Origin: Acidobacteriota bacterium
Lineage (GTDB): Bacteria > Acidobacteriota > Thermoanaerobaculia > Gp7-AA8
Assembly (NCBI GenBank): GCA_003223645.1
Contig: QHVT01000005.1
Span: forward strand, 62,001 to 126,000
DNA: 64,000 nt
Direction: 5' to 3'
A program made the translations under genes and the position numbers. Below the pieces are notes generated by a model. It was not told the DNA's origin, searched no databases, and saw nothing but the letters and a program-made list of their open reading frames with translations. This document shows, in pieces, positions 46,138 through 55,421 of the stretch (positions are counted from its first letter, which is position 1; the number at the start of each line of letters is the position of its first letter).

Positions 46138-46434
46138 GTGCGCCAGCACCAGCACCTGGAAAAATTCGAGCCGCTGAACGTCGAATACCGCGAGACGTTC
46201 TTCGACGCATATCTGCGGCTCGACGTCTCTTCCGAGACATTTCGCGCGCTGATGAACCTCCTCGATAAGGCCATCAAAGATGGAGAAGAGGTGCGGAGGC
46301 TGAGCACCTCGAAATTGCGGGTGATCCGGACGCCCGCCGGCTCATGCCTGCGCCCCATGCGTCTGTATTTCCTCGTCGAGCACCGAACGTTGCATTTCGT
46401 ACACATCGAGTACTACGACGAGGACTATCCCTGA
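46138..46434 (+). CDS. Small protein downstream of XRE gene, possible toxin
   Basis: 98 residues from a GTG at 46138. FRALMNLLDKAIKDGEEVRRLSTSKLRVIRTPAGSCLRPMRLYFLVEHRTLHFVHIEYYDEDYP: alternating beta strands after a helix, loosely like RelE/HigB-type toxins, and encoded next to an XRE protein. The catalytic residues of RelE are not clearly present, so this is only a candidate. The end of the gene overlaps the minisatellite by a few bases. Confidence 0.55.
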   Translation: MRQHQHLEKFEPLNVEYRETFFDAYLRLDVSSETFRALMNLLDKAIKDGEEVRRLSTSKLRVIRTPAGSCLRPMRLYFLVEHRTLHFVHIEYYDEDYP

Positions 46435-46784
46435 CGAGGGCTCGAGGTCGAGCCTCGAGGGCTCACGGTCAAGCCTCCAGGGCTTACGGTTAAGCCTCCA
46501 GGGCTTACGGTTAAGCCTCCAGGGCTTACAGTTAAGCCTCCAGGGCTTATGGTTAAGCCTCCAGGGCTTACGGTTAAGCCTCCAGGGCTTACGGTTAAGC
46601 CTCCAGGGCTTACGGTTAAGCCTCCAGGGCTTACGGTTAAGCCTCCAGGGCTTACGGTTAAGCCTTCAGGGCTTACGGTTAAGCCTCCAGGGCTTACGGT
46701 TAAGCCCCCAGGGCTTACGGTTAAGCCTCCAGGGCTTACGGTTAAGCCCCCAGGGCTTACGGTTAAGCCTCCAGGGCTTACGGT
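46428..46784. repeat. 21-bp minisatellite, about 17 units
   Basis: Tandem array with core CCTCCAGGGCTTACGGTTAA plus G, about 17 units over 357 bases. The middle units are nearly identical; the outer ones, toward 46430, are diverged (GAGGTCGAGCCTC types). The 21-bp period keeps all frames open: minus reads TVSPGGL, plus reads VKPPGLT. It fills the space between two convergent genes (46435-46821). Confidence 0.95.
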
Positions 46785-46821
46785 TGAACGCAGCACGGCC
46801 TGTCCCCTCGGAACTCAGCTC

Positions 46822-48351
46822 CTAGCTGGCGGCCGCGAATGCCGAGTCGGGGTTGGCCCGCAGCGAGCCGATGAACCGCTGCACGTGCCGTACGGTCGTC
46901 CCCGACGCCTTGCGTGCGGCGATGGCCTCGCTCAGAAACCGGAGGGCCGTAATTGCGCGCGAGTTGAGTCTCGCCGCGGTGAACTCCCGCACGATCTGCC
47001 GCGCGAAGACCTCCGCTTCGATCGGCGCACCTCTCGTGAGATGCGCCTCGACGACATCCAGTCCGCACAACCCCGCCTCTTCGACCAGGTTGTGCCGGAG
47101 GAGCTCCTCGCGAACGCGGTGGAGATGCCCGATTCCCTGTTCGAGGGCACCTCTCCGGATCATCAACCGGCCGCGCGCCAGCTCCGCGCGCGCCACCTGG
47201 AGCGGCGAGGCGATCCCGGCGAACAGCCGCACCGCCTCTGACAGGTGAGACTCCGCAAGAGCAAAGTCGCCCAGCTCGATGGCCGAGTGGCCAAGATTGT
47301 TGTGGATGCTGGCCACGGCATCGGTGCCGGCGACTTCTTCCGCGAAGGGGAGCAGCGAGCGGTATAGGTCACACGCCTCGCGATACCTTTCGGTGCGATG
47401 CAGCAGCGCTCCCTCGCTGATGCCGCAGAACAGCCGCCCGCGGCTGTCGCCGTACTCTTCGAACACGCGCTGGCATTCGCGAAGGAGCAGCATCGCCTCT
47501 TCGAAGCGGCCGGCTTCCTGAAGCGTCGCCCCGCGGGCGATGCCGATGGCGGCCCTGGCGAGCTCCTCCCGCTCGAGGGGAAGCACCGCTGCCGCGCGGT
47601 CGAAGGCGGCGAGCGACTCCTCGTACCGTGCGAGCAGGCGCAGCGCGGTCGCGTGATCGCGCCACGCCACCGCCGCGCCGCGCGACGCCTCCGCAAGCCG
47701 CGCCGCGATCGCCACCGCCAACCGCGTCACGACGAGCGCCTCGGTTGGCGCCCGGTGGACCCGGACATTGAATTGCCGGCTCAGCTCATGAAGCACGCCT
47801 GTGCCGTGCAATTCCGGCCGTTCCGCCAACTCCGGCCACGCGGCCGCGGGCGTCTCCTCCAGCATCCGCTCGACGAGCGTGTGGACTCGTTCTTCCTCCT
47901 GAAGCTGCTGCCGCACGACGGCGGCATCGCGCCCGACTGCCTCCATCTCATCGGGTAACGCCGGCGGGAGTCCGAACGCCTGGATCGACTGCTCGTACGA
48001 TCCCAGGGCGGCGCGCAGATCGCCGGCATCCCGCAGCGCATCCCCCCGCAGCCGCCATCCGTGAACACGCAGAAGCGTCCGCACCGGCTCAGCATCGGCG
48101 GGCAACCCGACCCGATCGGCATGCGCGAGGACGAAATCAGCGATTGCCCGGGTGCGAGGGTCGCTCGCCGCCGCATGAAGCATGGCCTGCAACGTGTGGA
48201 GCGTCGCCGCCTCAGGGTGCGCCGCCAGCCATCCGTTCCAATCCACGGCCGGCTGACTCAGGATCTCGGCGGCGTTGCGGGATCCCTCGCCGCGGCCGGC
48301 CGCCAGCCACTCGGCGAAGGCCCCGATTCTCGCGACGTTCTCCTCGCGCAC
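46822..48351 (-). CDS. TPR-repeat protein, 509 residues
   Basis: Begins MREENVARIGAFAEWLAAGRGEG. Degenerate TPR pairs run over about 100-470: RDAGDLRAALGSYEQSIQAFG, RLLARYEESLAAFDRAAAVLP, ELGDFALAESHLSEAVRLFAG and ALEQGIGHLHRVREELL. No signal peptide and no kinase, protease or HTH domain. Base composition is host-like (GC-rich), unlike the genes at 38-42 kb. Similar stand-alone TPR proteins occur in Acidobacteriota; function unknown. Confidence 0.8.
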   Translation of the reverse strand: MREENVARIGAFAEWLAAGRGEGSRNAAEILSQPAVDWNGWLAAHPEAATLHTLQAMLHAAASDPRTRAIADFVLAHADRVGLPADAEPVRTLLRVHGWRLRGDALRDAGDLRAALGSYEQSIQAFGLPPALPDEMEAVGRDAAVVRQQLQEEERVHTLVERMLEETPAAAWPELAERPELHGTGVLHELSRQFNVRVHRAPTEALVVTRLAVAIAARLAEASRGAAVAWRDHATALRLLARYEESLAAFDRAAAVLPLEREELARAAIGIARGATLQEAGRFEEAMLLLRECQRVFEEYGDSRGRLFCGISEGALLHRTERYREACDLYRSLLPFAEEVAGTDAVASIHNNLGHSAIELGDFALAESHLSEAVRLFAGIASPLQVARAELARGRLMIRRGALEQGIGHLHRVREELLRHNLVEEAGLCGLDVVEAHLTRGAPIEAEVFARQIVREFTAARLNSRAITALRFLSEAIAARKASGTTVRHVQRFIGSLRANPDSAFAAAS

Positions 48352-48578
48352 GCGCTAACGATACACCGGCGCCTCAGCGTTTGGGGTTCAGAAGCCGCTG
48401 CAGTCCGTGCTTGAGGATCAGTTCAATCGCGCGCGTCTCCTCGTCCCTGCTTCCACCGTGAACGATCGGCGGTTTTGCCTTCGCGGCGCCTTCAGTCTTC
48501 AGCTTTTCAGGTATGCGCACATCTTAAGGAGTGTCAGAAACCGGCGTCTTCCACACCCCGAGAGTCTGCGAAAAATCT

Positions 48579-48676
48579 CCGTCATCCTGAGTCGGCGAAG
48601 CGCGACGAAGGATCTCGAAATGCGAAGAGTCTGCAATTTAGAGATCCTTCGCCGTCTTCGCCGGCTCAGGATGACG
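48579..48676. repeat. CGTCATCCTGAG palindromic element
   Basis: CCGTCATCCTGAGTCGGCGA on the left, GCCGGCTCAGGATGACG on the right, with GAAGGATCTCGAA / GAGATCCTTC inside. Same family as 19665-19761. It lies in the 48352-48747 gap, which otherwise shows no gene. Confidence 0.9.
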
Positions 48677-48747
48677 AGGGATTTTTTCATAACCTCCGAC
48701 CTGAACGCCCGGAAAGAGGACGCCGCCCTGCACCGTTCTCACCGGTG

Positions 48748-49620
48748 ATGGCCGATCCGGCGCTGCGGCTCGATGAAAACGTTCCCGGCGATTTCTACGT
48801 CGACTCGACGTGCATCGACTGCGATGCCTGCCGCGTCTTCGCGCCGACGGTGTTCAGCGACGAGAGCGACCAGTCCTTCGTCTTTCATCAGCCGGAGACC
48901 GGCGAAGAGCTGCTCGCCGCGCAGAAGGCGCTCATCACTTGTCCGACGTCGTCGATCGGATCATCGACCGGCGCGCGGGCGGCAATCGATACGTTGCCGG
49001 AGTGGATCGCCGAGGACGTGTATCGCTGCGGCTACGCGAGCGAGAGCTCGTTCGGCGCGATCAGCTACTTTCTCGGCGATCCGAAAATCCTCATCGACTC
49101 GCCGCGCTTCGCCGGACCGCTGGTGAAGAAGCTCGACGAGGCCGGCGGCGTGCGCCGGATGCTGCTCACGCACCAGGACGACGTCGCCGATCACGAGAAG
49201 TTTCACGAGCGCTTCGGCTGCGATCGCGTGCTGCATCGCGACGACGTGCGCGCGCACACGAAGATGATAGAAGTGCAGCCGGCCGGCCTAGAAGCGATCA
49301 ACGTCGCGATCGAGCTCGCGTCCGATCTCGTGATGATCCCGACTCCCGGCCACACGCGCGGCCACGCCGTGTTCCTCTATCGCAACCGTTTCCTCTTCAC
49401 CGGCGATCACCTCGCCTGGAGCCCGAACCGCGGCCACCTCTACGCCTTCCGCAGCGCGTGCTGGTACTCGTGGCCGGAGCAGATCCTTTCAATGACGAGG
49501 CTGCTCGACTATTCGTTCGAGTACGTGCTGCCGGGACATGGGCGGCCGATTCACCTTCCCGCCGATGAGATGCGGGCATCGCTCGTCAAGTGTATTGATT
49601 GGATGAAAACGAAGCGGTGA
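48748..49620 (+). CDS. Ferredoxin-domain metallo-beta-lactamase fold protein
   Basis: 290 residues. An N-terminal ferredoxin-like unit (about 18-70) has CIDCDAC and later CPTSSIG, a single Fe-S site. A metallo-beta-lactamase fold (about 90-290) follows with LLTHQDDVADHEKF (THxDDxxDH metal site), PTPGHTRGHAVFLY, FTGDHLAW and VLPGHGRPI. The combination suggests a redox-linked hydrolase, glyoxalase-II-like. Start at 48748; the preceding open frame is repeat sequence. Immediately followed by a brkB remnant, so the intact brkB at 56315 may once have been its neighbour. Confidence 0.82.
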   Translation: MADPALRLDENVPGDFYVDSTCIDCDACRVFAPTVFSDESDQSFVFHQPETGEELLAAQKALITCPTSSIGSSTGARAAIDTLPEWIAEDVYRCGYASESSFGAISYFLGDPKILIDSPRFAGPLVKKLDEAGGVRRMLLTHQDDVADHEKFHERFGCDRVLHRDDVRAHTKMIEVQPAGLEAINVAIELASDLVMIPTPGHTRGHAVFLYRNRFLFTGDHLAWSPNRGHLYAFRSACWYSWPEQILSMTRLLDYSFEYVLPGHGRPIHLPADEMRASLVKCIDWMKTKR

Positions 49621-49690
49621 AAATATCTCAACCTCTTGAAACAAACGTTCAAAGAATAGGCGGCGCGGCTTCTCACTTCGCGCTTACGCC
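49619..49690 (+). pseudogene. brkB 5'-end remnant
   Basis: Starting at the MBL stop codon, the frame AAA TAT CTC reads KYLNLLKQTFKE and then a TAG. The intact YihY/BrkB gene at 56315 begins RKYLGLFKQTFKEF. AAACAAACGTTCAA is identical in both (49639-49652 and 56339-56352), with third-position differences around it. Downstream resemblance (GCGGCGCGGCTTCTC vs GCGACGCGCCTCGGC) fades by about 49690. Confidence 0.65.
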
Positions 49691-49768
49691 GGGGACATCA
49701 TTACGTGCGCACGTCGAAGGAGGCGCTCCATCTACATCGCTCCCTACTTCGGAACCTGCAAGGAATCG

Positions 49769-50023
49769 TCATTTGATGTACACATGAGTGACGCGACCAT
49801 TGACAACGACCACATTGGCTTCTTTGTATTGGAGCACTTTTGCGGGCTCCTCGCCCAAGGTGGATGTGGGCTCTCCTAGAATCGCAAGCACTTCAGCGAT
49901 AGTCATGCCGAGTTTAATGCGTTTCGCCGGAGGTGCGCTAGCAAGCACGGCCCTTTCTGCCTCAACCGCCTTGGCGAGATCAATACCCCGTTCGGCGAGA
50001 TACTGGCAGTAGCGCGAATTCAA
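49769..50023 (-). CDS. Small BamE/SmpA-like protein
   Basis: 84 residues. The C-terminal half (IKLGMTIAEVLAILGEPTSTLGEEPAKVLQYKEANVVVVNGRVTHVYI) fits the SmpA/OmlA (BamE) pattern: G-M-T-x2-E-V-x3-L-G-x-P then paired strands. A normal lipoprotein signal is missing and the N-terminus (MNSRYCQYLAERGIDLAKAVEAERAVL) is helical, so it may be a truncated or cytoplasmic variant. It lies between the brkB remnant and the IS30 copy. Confidence 0.5.
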   Translation of the reverse strand: MNSRYCQYLAERGIDLAKAVEAERAVLASAPPAKRIKLGMTIAEVLAILGEPTSTLGEEPAKVLQYKEANVVVVNGRVTHVYIK

Positions 50024-50098
50024 GAACTAAGTGCCGTCTCACAAAGAGACGGAGTGATCTGGGACACTGACGACAACTTCCGCAAGAAGGGATCGTCA

Positions 50099-51090
50099 AT
50101 GCAATATCACCAGATCACCCCTGAAGAGAGATATACGTTAGCCGCGCATCGAGCGCAACAGCCACGACTGTCGAACGCAGAAATCGCCCGGCGCATGGAA
50201 CGGCACGCGAGCACGATCAGTCGCGAACTGCGCCGCAACGCATCACGACACGATGGCGGCTATCGGGCGAGCGGCGCGCAGGAACGCACGAACGGCAGGC
50301 GCTCACGGACACGCCGATGGAGCAAGCTCACGGGCAAGCAGTGGATGCTCGTGGAGGGGCTGTTGCGCGAGGGCCTCAGCCCAGATCAGATCAGCGGCAG
50401 ATTCCACCGCGATGGAACGTTGCGGGTAAGCCACGAGACGATCTACCAATACATTTGGGCTGATAAGCGCGCAGGCGGCCATCTGTACCTTTGTCTTCGG
50501 CAACACACCAGACGCCGTCGGAAGCGGTATGCGACCAAGGAGCGCCGCGGCCGTTGTCTCCGGCAAGAGGCACATCTCCGATCGTCCTGCAGCGGCAAAC
50601 GAGCGCCGTGAGTTTGGGCACTGGGAGATTGATACGGTCCATGGTTCCGGACGTGATTCGGTCGTGACTCTGGTCGAACGCCTGACCGGCGTGGTCCTGA
50701 TCGGAAAACTACCGAACCTCTCCGCTACTGCACTCAACAGACGTGTGCTCCTGATCATCCGGCGATTCGAACGGAAGCACGCCCGTTCATTCAAGACCGT
50801 CACTGCCGACAACGGAACCGAGTTCCACAGCTACGCAACGATTGAGCGAAAGGCTCGTCTCGAGTTCTACTTCGCCACGCCCTACCACTCCTGGGAGCGC
50901 GGTACCAACGAGAACACCAATGGTCTGATTCGCCAGTACCTGCCGAAGCGCACCTCCCTGGCCTCTCTCTCCCAGGCACAATGCAATGCCGTCGCTCAGC
51001 GCAATCAATCGCCGGCCGCGAAAGCGCCACCAATATGCAACGCCGCTTGAACGACTCGAGGAGCTTCACCGCCCTTCACCCCGCTCATAA
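50099..51090 (+). pseudogene. IS30-family transposase with two frameshifts
   Basis: MQYHQITPEERYTLAAHRAQ (HTH, IS30-like) to about 50545, then a frameshift; SGKRHISDRPAAANERREFGHWEIDTV with the first catalytic aspartate, TADNGTEFHSYATIE with the second, and HSWERGTNENTNGLIRQYLPK with the glutamate. A second frameshift at about 51003 precedes INRRPRKRHQYATPLERLEEL. The catalytic DDE set is intact, but the reading frame is broken twice, so the copy is inactive unless rescued in trans. Terminal inverted repeats could not be identified by eye. Confidence 0.88.
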
Positions 51091-51276
51091 CAACATTCGC
51101 CGCGAATCACACCAGCACCCCGCCAACTCCGTCAAAGACCTCCAAGTGTTGACGCTCCGCGTAAGCGTCACCTTCCTGCACAATGCGCCCGGTTAGCGCG
51201 GCCGACTAACTCCGCCACGGCTACTTCTATTCATTGAACGTCGCTTCAGATACTCTTGCACTGTCAGCGTTGCAGT

Positions 51277-52335
51277 TCACCCTTGATGCCGCGCGGTGCG
51301 TCGGCGATTCCCTTCCCAGAGCGAACGCAGCGCGACGGCAACGACGTGGACGACAACAGCAAGAGTAAGCACCCTGGTAATCGTCGTAATGTGACCGGCC
51401 GGCTGCGTCTCAGCGCCATTCTTGAACTGCGCTACCACTTTCTGTGTACCAATTTGGTATTGACGAGCGGACGCACAGAATGCAGTCGCAATCGTTCCGT
51501 AGATCAGGGCAAATATGTCCATTGCCACTAATTGTATTAAATACTGGCGCGGTAGATCAGACAATCCCGCCACGTTATTCCCGCGCCACGGTGATAGGTA
51601 GCCGAATGCATAATAGGCATCGGTCAACACGACGGCAAAAATCGTTAACGCCGGTAAATACATCAGGAAACCATGCGTAGACGAGACCAGTGGTCGTCGT
51701 AGGCTCGGCGGTTGATATAGGCTGGTGACCGGCCCTTCGCGCTCGTCGAGACGATCAAAGACCGCTGTCGCTCCTATATGGACGGAAACGTATTTTCGGT
51801 CGTCGCGAGAACCGGAGAGCGCTTCCTTGAGCGCGGACGCTATCACTAAGTTTTCGCGTTTGGAGGTCATGCGTAGGTAAAATGCGGCAACGAGTAGTAT
51901 GATAGACCCGAGTACGGCAGCGTCACTGACGCTAACCCTAAGACCGATCACAGGTACATTCACCGCAGTGGTTTCAACCCACGACTGTATTTGTTGCTGA
52001 AGCAATTGTGCTCGCGCCCATGGCGTCGGAGCGGCTGATTGTTCAAGTTCCGCCCACTGTCGATCCCACGAAAGGTAGGAATTCCATTCGACTGCAAATA
52101 TGGCGGCAGAAGCAAGAGTGGCGAGAAAGAGAGCTAACCTGGCACGCTTCTGAGACTCAGTAATCGCGGACAGATGTAAATCTAGCAATGCCTTCCGCGA
52201 GATTTCATTTTTGCGAGAGGGATCGCCCTTTCGGTCAACGCTGTCTTCTCTCATTGCTTTAGGAGTGTCGAACGCGTGTGGATCCCTACCTCGGCATGTG
52301 ATTTGGTAGGCCGAACGGGGGTATGCCTTGTTCAT
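51277..52335 (-). CDS. Hypothetical membrane protein, about five TM helices
   Basis: 352 residues from the ATG at 52335, chosen for its AAGGG site. Hydrophobic segments at about 80-96, 145-165, 225-245, 270-292 and 318-335. Between the second and third is a cytoplasmic section MTSKRENLVIASALKEALSGSRDDRKYVSVHIGA. No recognised family. Base composition is lower in GC than the host core. Flanked by IS30 and by GTTAG-type motifs. Confidence 0.7.
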   Translation of the reverse strand: MNKAYPRSAYQITCRGRDPHAFDTPKAMREDSVDRKGDPSRKNEISRKALLDLHLSAITESQKRARLALFLATLASAAIFAVEWNSYLSWDRQWAELEQSAAPTPWARAQLLQQQIQSWVETTAVNVPVIGLRVSVSDAAVLGSIILLVAAFYLRMTSKRENLVIASALKEALSGSRDDRKYVSVHIGATAVFDRLDEREGPVTSLYQPPSLRRPLVSSTHGFLMYLPALTIFAVVLTDAYYAFGYLSPWRGNNVAGLSDLPRQYLIQLVAMDIFALIYGTIATAFCASARQYQIGTQKVVAQFKNGAETQPAGHITTITRVLTLAVVVHVVAVALRSLWEGNRRRTARHQG

Positions 52336-52619
52336 TAATTGCCCTTCGTCGTGAGCTAAACTCGTATGCCGGTAAGCGTCATCTTGCATCGCCTAACGAC
52401 CTCTCACTCAGCTGCGGCGAGGCTTCCAGTGCCACTGGCGACGCGACGCGCCGCATGCTGCAACTAACGAAATATCGGCGGGCGCGATGTGCAAGCGGCG
52501 TGACGCCACCACGCTTGGAGGATTACTCAGCCGGCTCGGCTGGCGGGCCTCAAGGGCGGCCCGCCATCAGCTGCTGTGATGGAGTTAGCCGGCGGTTCAG
52601 CACCGCCGGCCTGATATCA

Positions 52620-53600
52620 CTAGAGCGCGAAGACACCAGCATACGTCGCCGCAGCCGCCGCAGATGCGATTGCTGCGAGCAGCCAAGCTGCAATCTTGAC
52701 GTTTGCCGCTGCCGCGCCGTTGGCGAACGCGGACTGATACATTCCTTCAAGATCTCGAATGGTAGGAACACAAATCTTCTTACAGAAGGATCGTGAACTT
52801 TTTTCGGGATCGTTCGAGATAAACAGACATTTCTTCCCGGACTGCGTGTATTTACCGATATGAAGCGTGTTGATGACGTCCCAACGTGAGCCGCTGCGGT
52901 TGTAACAGATGTCGAAGTGAATGTGAGGGGAACCGTCTGGAGCACACCCACCCATTTTATGACCCTTCCCAGGTGAATGATTGGGCCGGAATTGCAGCCG
53001 CCAAGAACCTACCGTGATATTTCGATATGGCGTCTCGAAAGGCACGGCACCTGAAGAGCGGCCCCGGTTGCGCACTATGATCGGCATCCCATCGACGATA
53101 TCGGTCGGTTGAGTAGAGATGCTATCCTGATCCTGATCACGGTAGAATTCGAGCGCGACGTCAAATGGCTCGTCTAGAAGCACGCCGCGCACAATGGCAC
53201 CAGCAACCTCGGGCGACCCATATCCGCCGATGATCCTCACTCTCTGTAGAGCGCGAATGAAATCTGCAGTTGGCTGATCTAACGCAGACTCCGTTGCGTC
53301 GTCGGACGTGAGCGCGAACACTGTGGGCTCGTCGAGCATGACAGAAGACGACAAGATTTCTGCCATTTGCGAAGCCCCAGCGTCGAAGGCCCACAAACTT
53401 CCGTCCGTAGGGTCGTCGATGTTTTCGAACACGCCAGGCCGCACCGCTAGCCGACGTACGATTGAGACGGGAGCATCCCGTTTGCGATCGCGGATCCGAT
53501 CCTCTTCACGAGGATGAGCGTCAATTCGCGTTGGAACAAATACAAGTGCGGCTGCCGCCGTTCCCGCCTTCACAAACCTCCTGCGATTGACGTTGGACAT
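52620..53600 (-). CDS. Hypothetical exported protein with twin-arginine-like signal
   Basis: 326 residues from the ATG at 53600 (GGAGA site 7 bases upstream). MSNVNRRRFVKAGTAAAALVFVPTRIDA is a Tat-type signal. The body has GGYGSPEVAGAIVRGVLLDEPFDVALEFYRD and a cysteine/histidine-rich section GKGHKMGGCAPDGSPHIHFDICYN, which could bind metal. A C-terminal hydrophobic segment (IAAWLLAAIASAAAAATYAG) may anchor it. No family recognised. Confidence 0.68.
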   Translation of the reverse strand: MSNVNRRRFVKAGTAAAALVFVPTRIDAHPREEDRIRDRKRDAPVSIVRRLAVRPGVFENIDDPTDGSLWAFDAGASQMAEILSSSVMLDEPTVFALTSDDATESALDQPTADFIRALQRVRIIGGYGSPEVAGAIVRGVLLDEPFDVALEFYRDQDQDSISTQPTDIVDGMPIIVRNRGRSSGAVPFETPYRNITVGSWRLQFRPNHSPGKGHKMGGCAPDGSPHIHFDICYNRSGSRWDVINTLHIGKYTQSGKKCLFISNDPEKSSRSFCKKICVPTIRDLEGMYQSAFANGAAAANVKIAAWLLAAIASAAAAATYAGVFAL

Positions 53601-53981
53601 ACGCATTCTCCGTGTGTTAGGCGATGGCGTTAGTACCATCCGCAACAGTATAGCAGGCTCTGAGATCAGGCAGTTCGTCGTTATGTCAAGAAGGTCGTCC
53701 GGCTAACTTGTACTCAGCCGTTACCCGACGACAAAGTAGTCGTAACGAGGCATCTCCGCAGGATCACGTTTTCGTTACCCGCTTGAATCGCTGTCTAACG
53801 CTTCTGCTCCGCCAATCCCAAATACCCACATCCCTCCCCGTAATTCTCCGCATAGCGGGAGCGAGGGCCACCAACACCAACATTGACGTTGGCTGCCTTT
53901 CGCCCCTCTTGGGAGGGAGAGGTGGAACTGAGCGGAGCGAAGGGCCGGATGAGAGTTGTGATCTTCAGTTCAGGCCATTGG

Positions 53982-55421
53982 GGACACATGACAGCATGAA
54001 GAGGTCAGTTGGGATGACAAAACATGGCAAGTGTCAGCATGAAAAGGTCACTCGTGTTGGATAGGTGCAAAGCGGCGGCGAGGCAGAGTGTATTGGTGCT
54101 CAACAAGGAGCGGCTGGTTCGACGGATCGCGCCGACGAAGCGCAAGGAAGCGAATGACGTAGGCGTCGAGATCGACCTCAGCGCGAACGAGTCTTTGGGT
54201 CCACGAAGGATCGATGAGGAAAGGACGTCCGAGAACTGAGAGCACTCCGCGATCATCAGTACGTCGGATGAAAATGACTGTGCCGCAGGGATGCGCTTGA
54301 AGGTCGAGAGCGGCGTAGGCCGGCATCGCACGTCGCGATGGAGCCTGTTCGATCCTGAGCGTATGGCGACGCCGCGCGGCGGCGATGTAGCGCTCGGAGT
54401 GTTCGAGAAGCTCGAACAGAGTTACTCGTTCGAAGCGATGCCAGGCCTTGGCCTGCCATCGACCATTCAGACTCTCGATCGCGGCTTGGAACCCAGGCTC
54501 CCGAGGCGGGGCAAAGACGGGAATCACGCCAAGTAGCAGGCAGGTCCGCATGACACGTCCAATGACATCGGTGTACCGATTCGAGCCGACGAACACGTTG
54601 CCATTGTCGAACTGCGAGGCAACCCGAATTGAGTCAATGCTGGACGAGCAAAGAAGCCGTCCGTTCGGCTGTAATCGAATGTTCGGGCCAGGACGTAACT
54701 AGTCCTCCATGCAATGAGATACCGTTGAGCACGACAACTTCGACGCCACCGGCGAGCACGAGTCCCGAGACGATGTCGAACGAATCGAGCTCGGCTTGCC
54801 GAGCAGCAACTTCGGGCAAGTACCACCCAATCGGTGGAGCAACTCTGCGCACTCGGCGCTGAGAGTCGAGTGCTCCACTGCGCTCTATGATTCGTCCGAT
54901 GGTCCTGACCGACGGCGGCTTCTCGCTCCCACGCTCGAGCAAGGCTGCGTAGATTGCCTCAGCTCCGTGCTCACCAAGATCGCTCGCCTTGACGAGTTGT
55001 TCACGGATGGCCACGACCAGCATCTCCACAGCGCGCTCGGTGCGGTTGATCGGGCGGAGTCCGGCTCTGGTCTTGCCCGTCCAGTCGACACGGTCCAATC
55101 GTTGCCCCGCCGCGTGCCGCACCCACCGTTGAATCACCGACAAGCTGACGTGGAACTCGCGTGCCGTTTCGCGCAACTTGCCACCAGCGCGGACTCGTTC
55201 GACCATCCGCCTGCGGCGTTGTCCGGCGCTTCTGCTCGATCGGCTCCTACTCTGTTTTTTGCTCGCAATCTAAACTCGCTTTTTGTCGAGTATCACCCTT
55301 TCGGGTATTTGAGGAAGAATTGCCGCTATCGCGAGAAGTCACGCTTTTCGACCCAAGGTCACTACACCAAGTGACCTCGTCATGATGGCATCTGGGTGAC
55401 CTTGTCACGCTGACACTTGGC
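53982..55421. mobile_element. Insertion sequence with integrase-core transposase
   Basis: Interrupts copy B exactly within GTTCAGGCCATTGGCGCT. The 8-bp GCCATTGG occurs at both junctions (53974-53981 and 55422-55429) as a target-site duplication. Each end carries two copies of a motif of the type TGTCAGCATGAAAAGGTCAC (left 53986-54008 and 54029-54051; right 55396-55418 and about 55369-55392, inverted). The 54029 and 55396 copies match at 21 of 23 positions. It encodes one frameshifted transposase. Confidence 0.85.
54048..55206 (-). pseudogene. Frameshifted HTH/rve integrase-core transposase
   Basis: From 55206: MVERVRAGGKLRETAREFHVSLSVIQRWVRHAAG (HTH), then DSFDIVSGLVLAGGVEVVVLNGISLHGG with the first catalytic aspartate. 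After LLVQH (about 54634) a stop appears; shifting by one base continues DSIRVASQFDNGNVF (second aspartate), IPVFAPPREPGFQAAIESLNGRW (glutamate) to 54048. Resembles IS481-like integrase-core transposases. The single shift inside the catalytic core is most likely a mutation; the position is not typical for programmed frameshifting. Confidence 0.8.

Noticed and set aside
46425-46796. A 123-residue heptapeptide-repeat protein (TVSPGGL) from the minisatellite
   Set aside because: No ribosome-binding site or signal peptide, and the opposite strand is equally open; it follows from the 21-bp period.
54596-54660. Programmed ribosomal frameshift in the integrase-core transposase
   Set aside because: No slippery run of A or T and the shift lies in the catalytic core, unlike known IS frameshift sites; a mutation is simpler.
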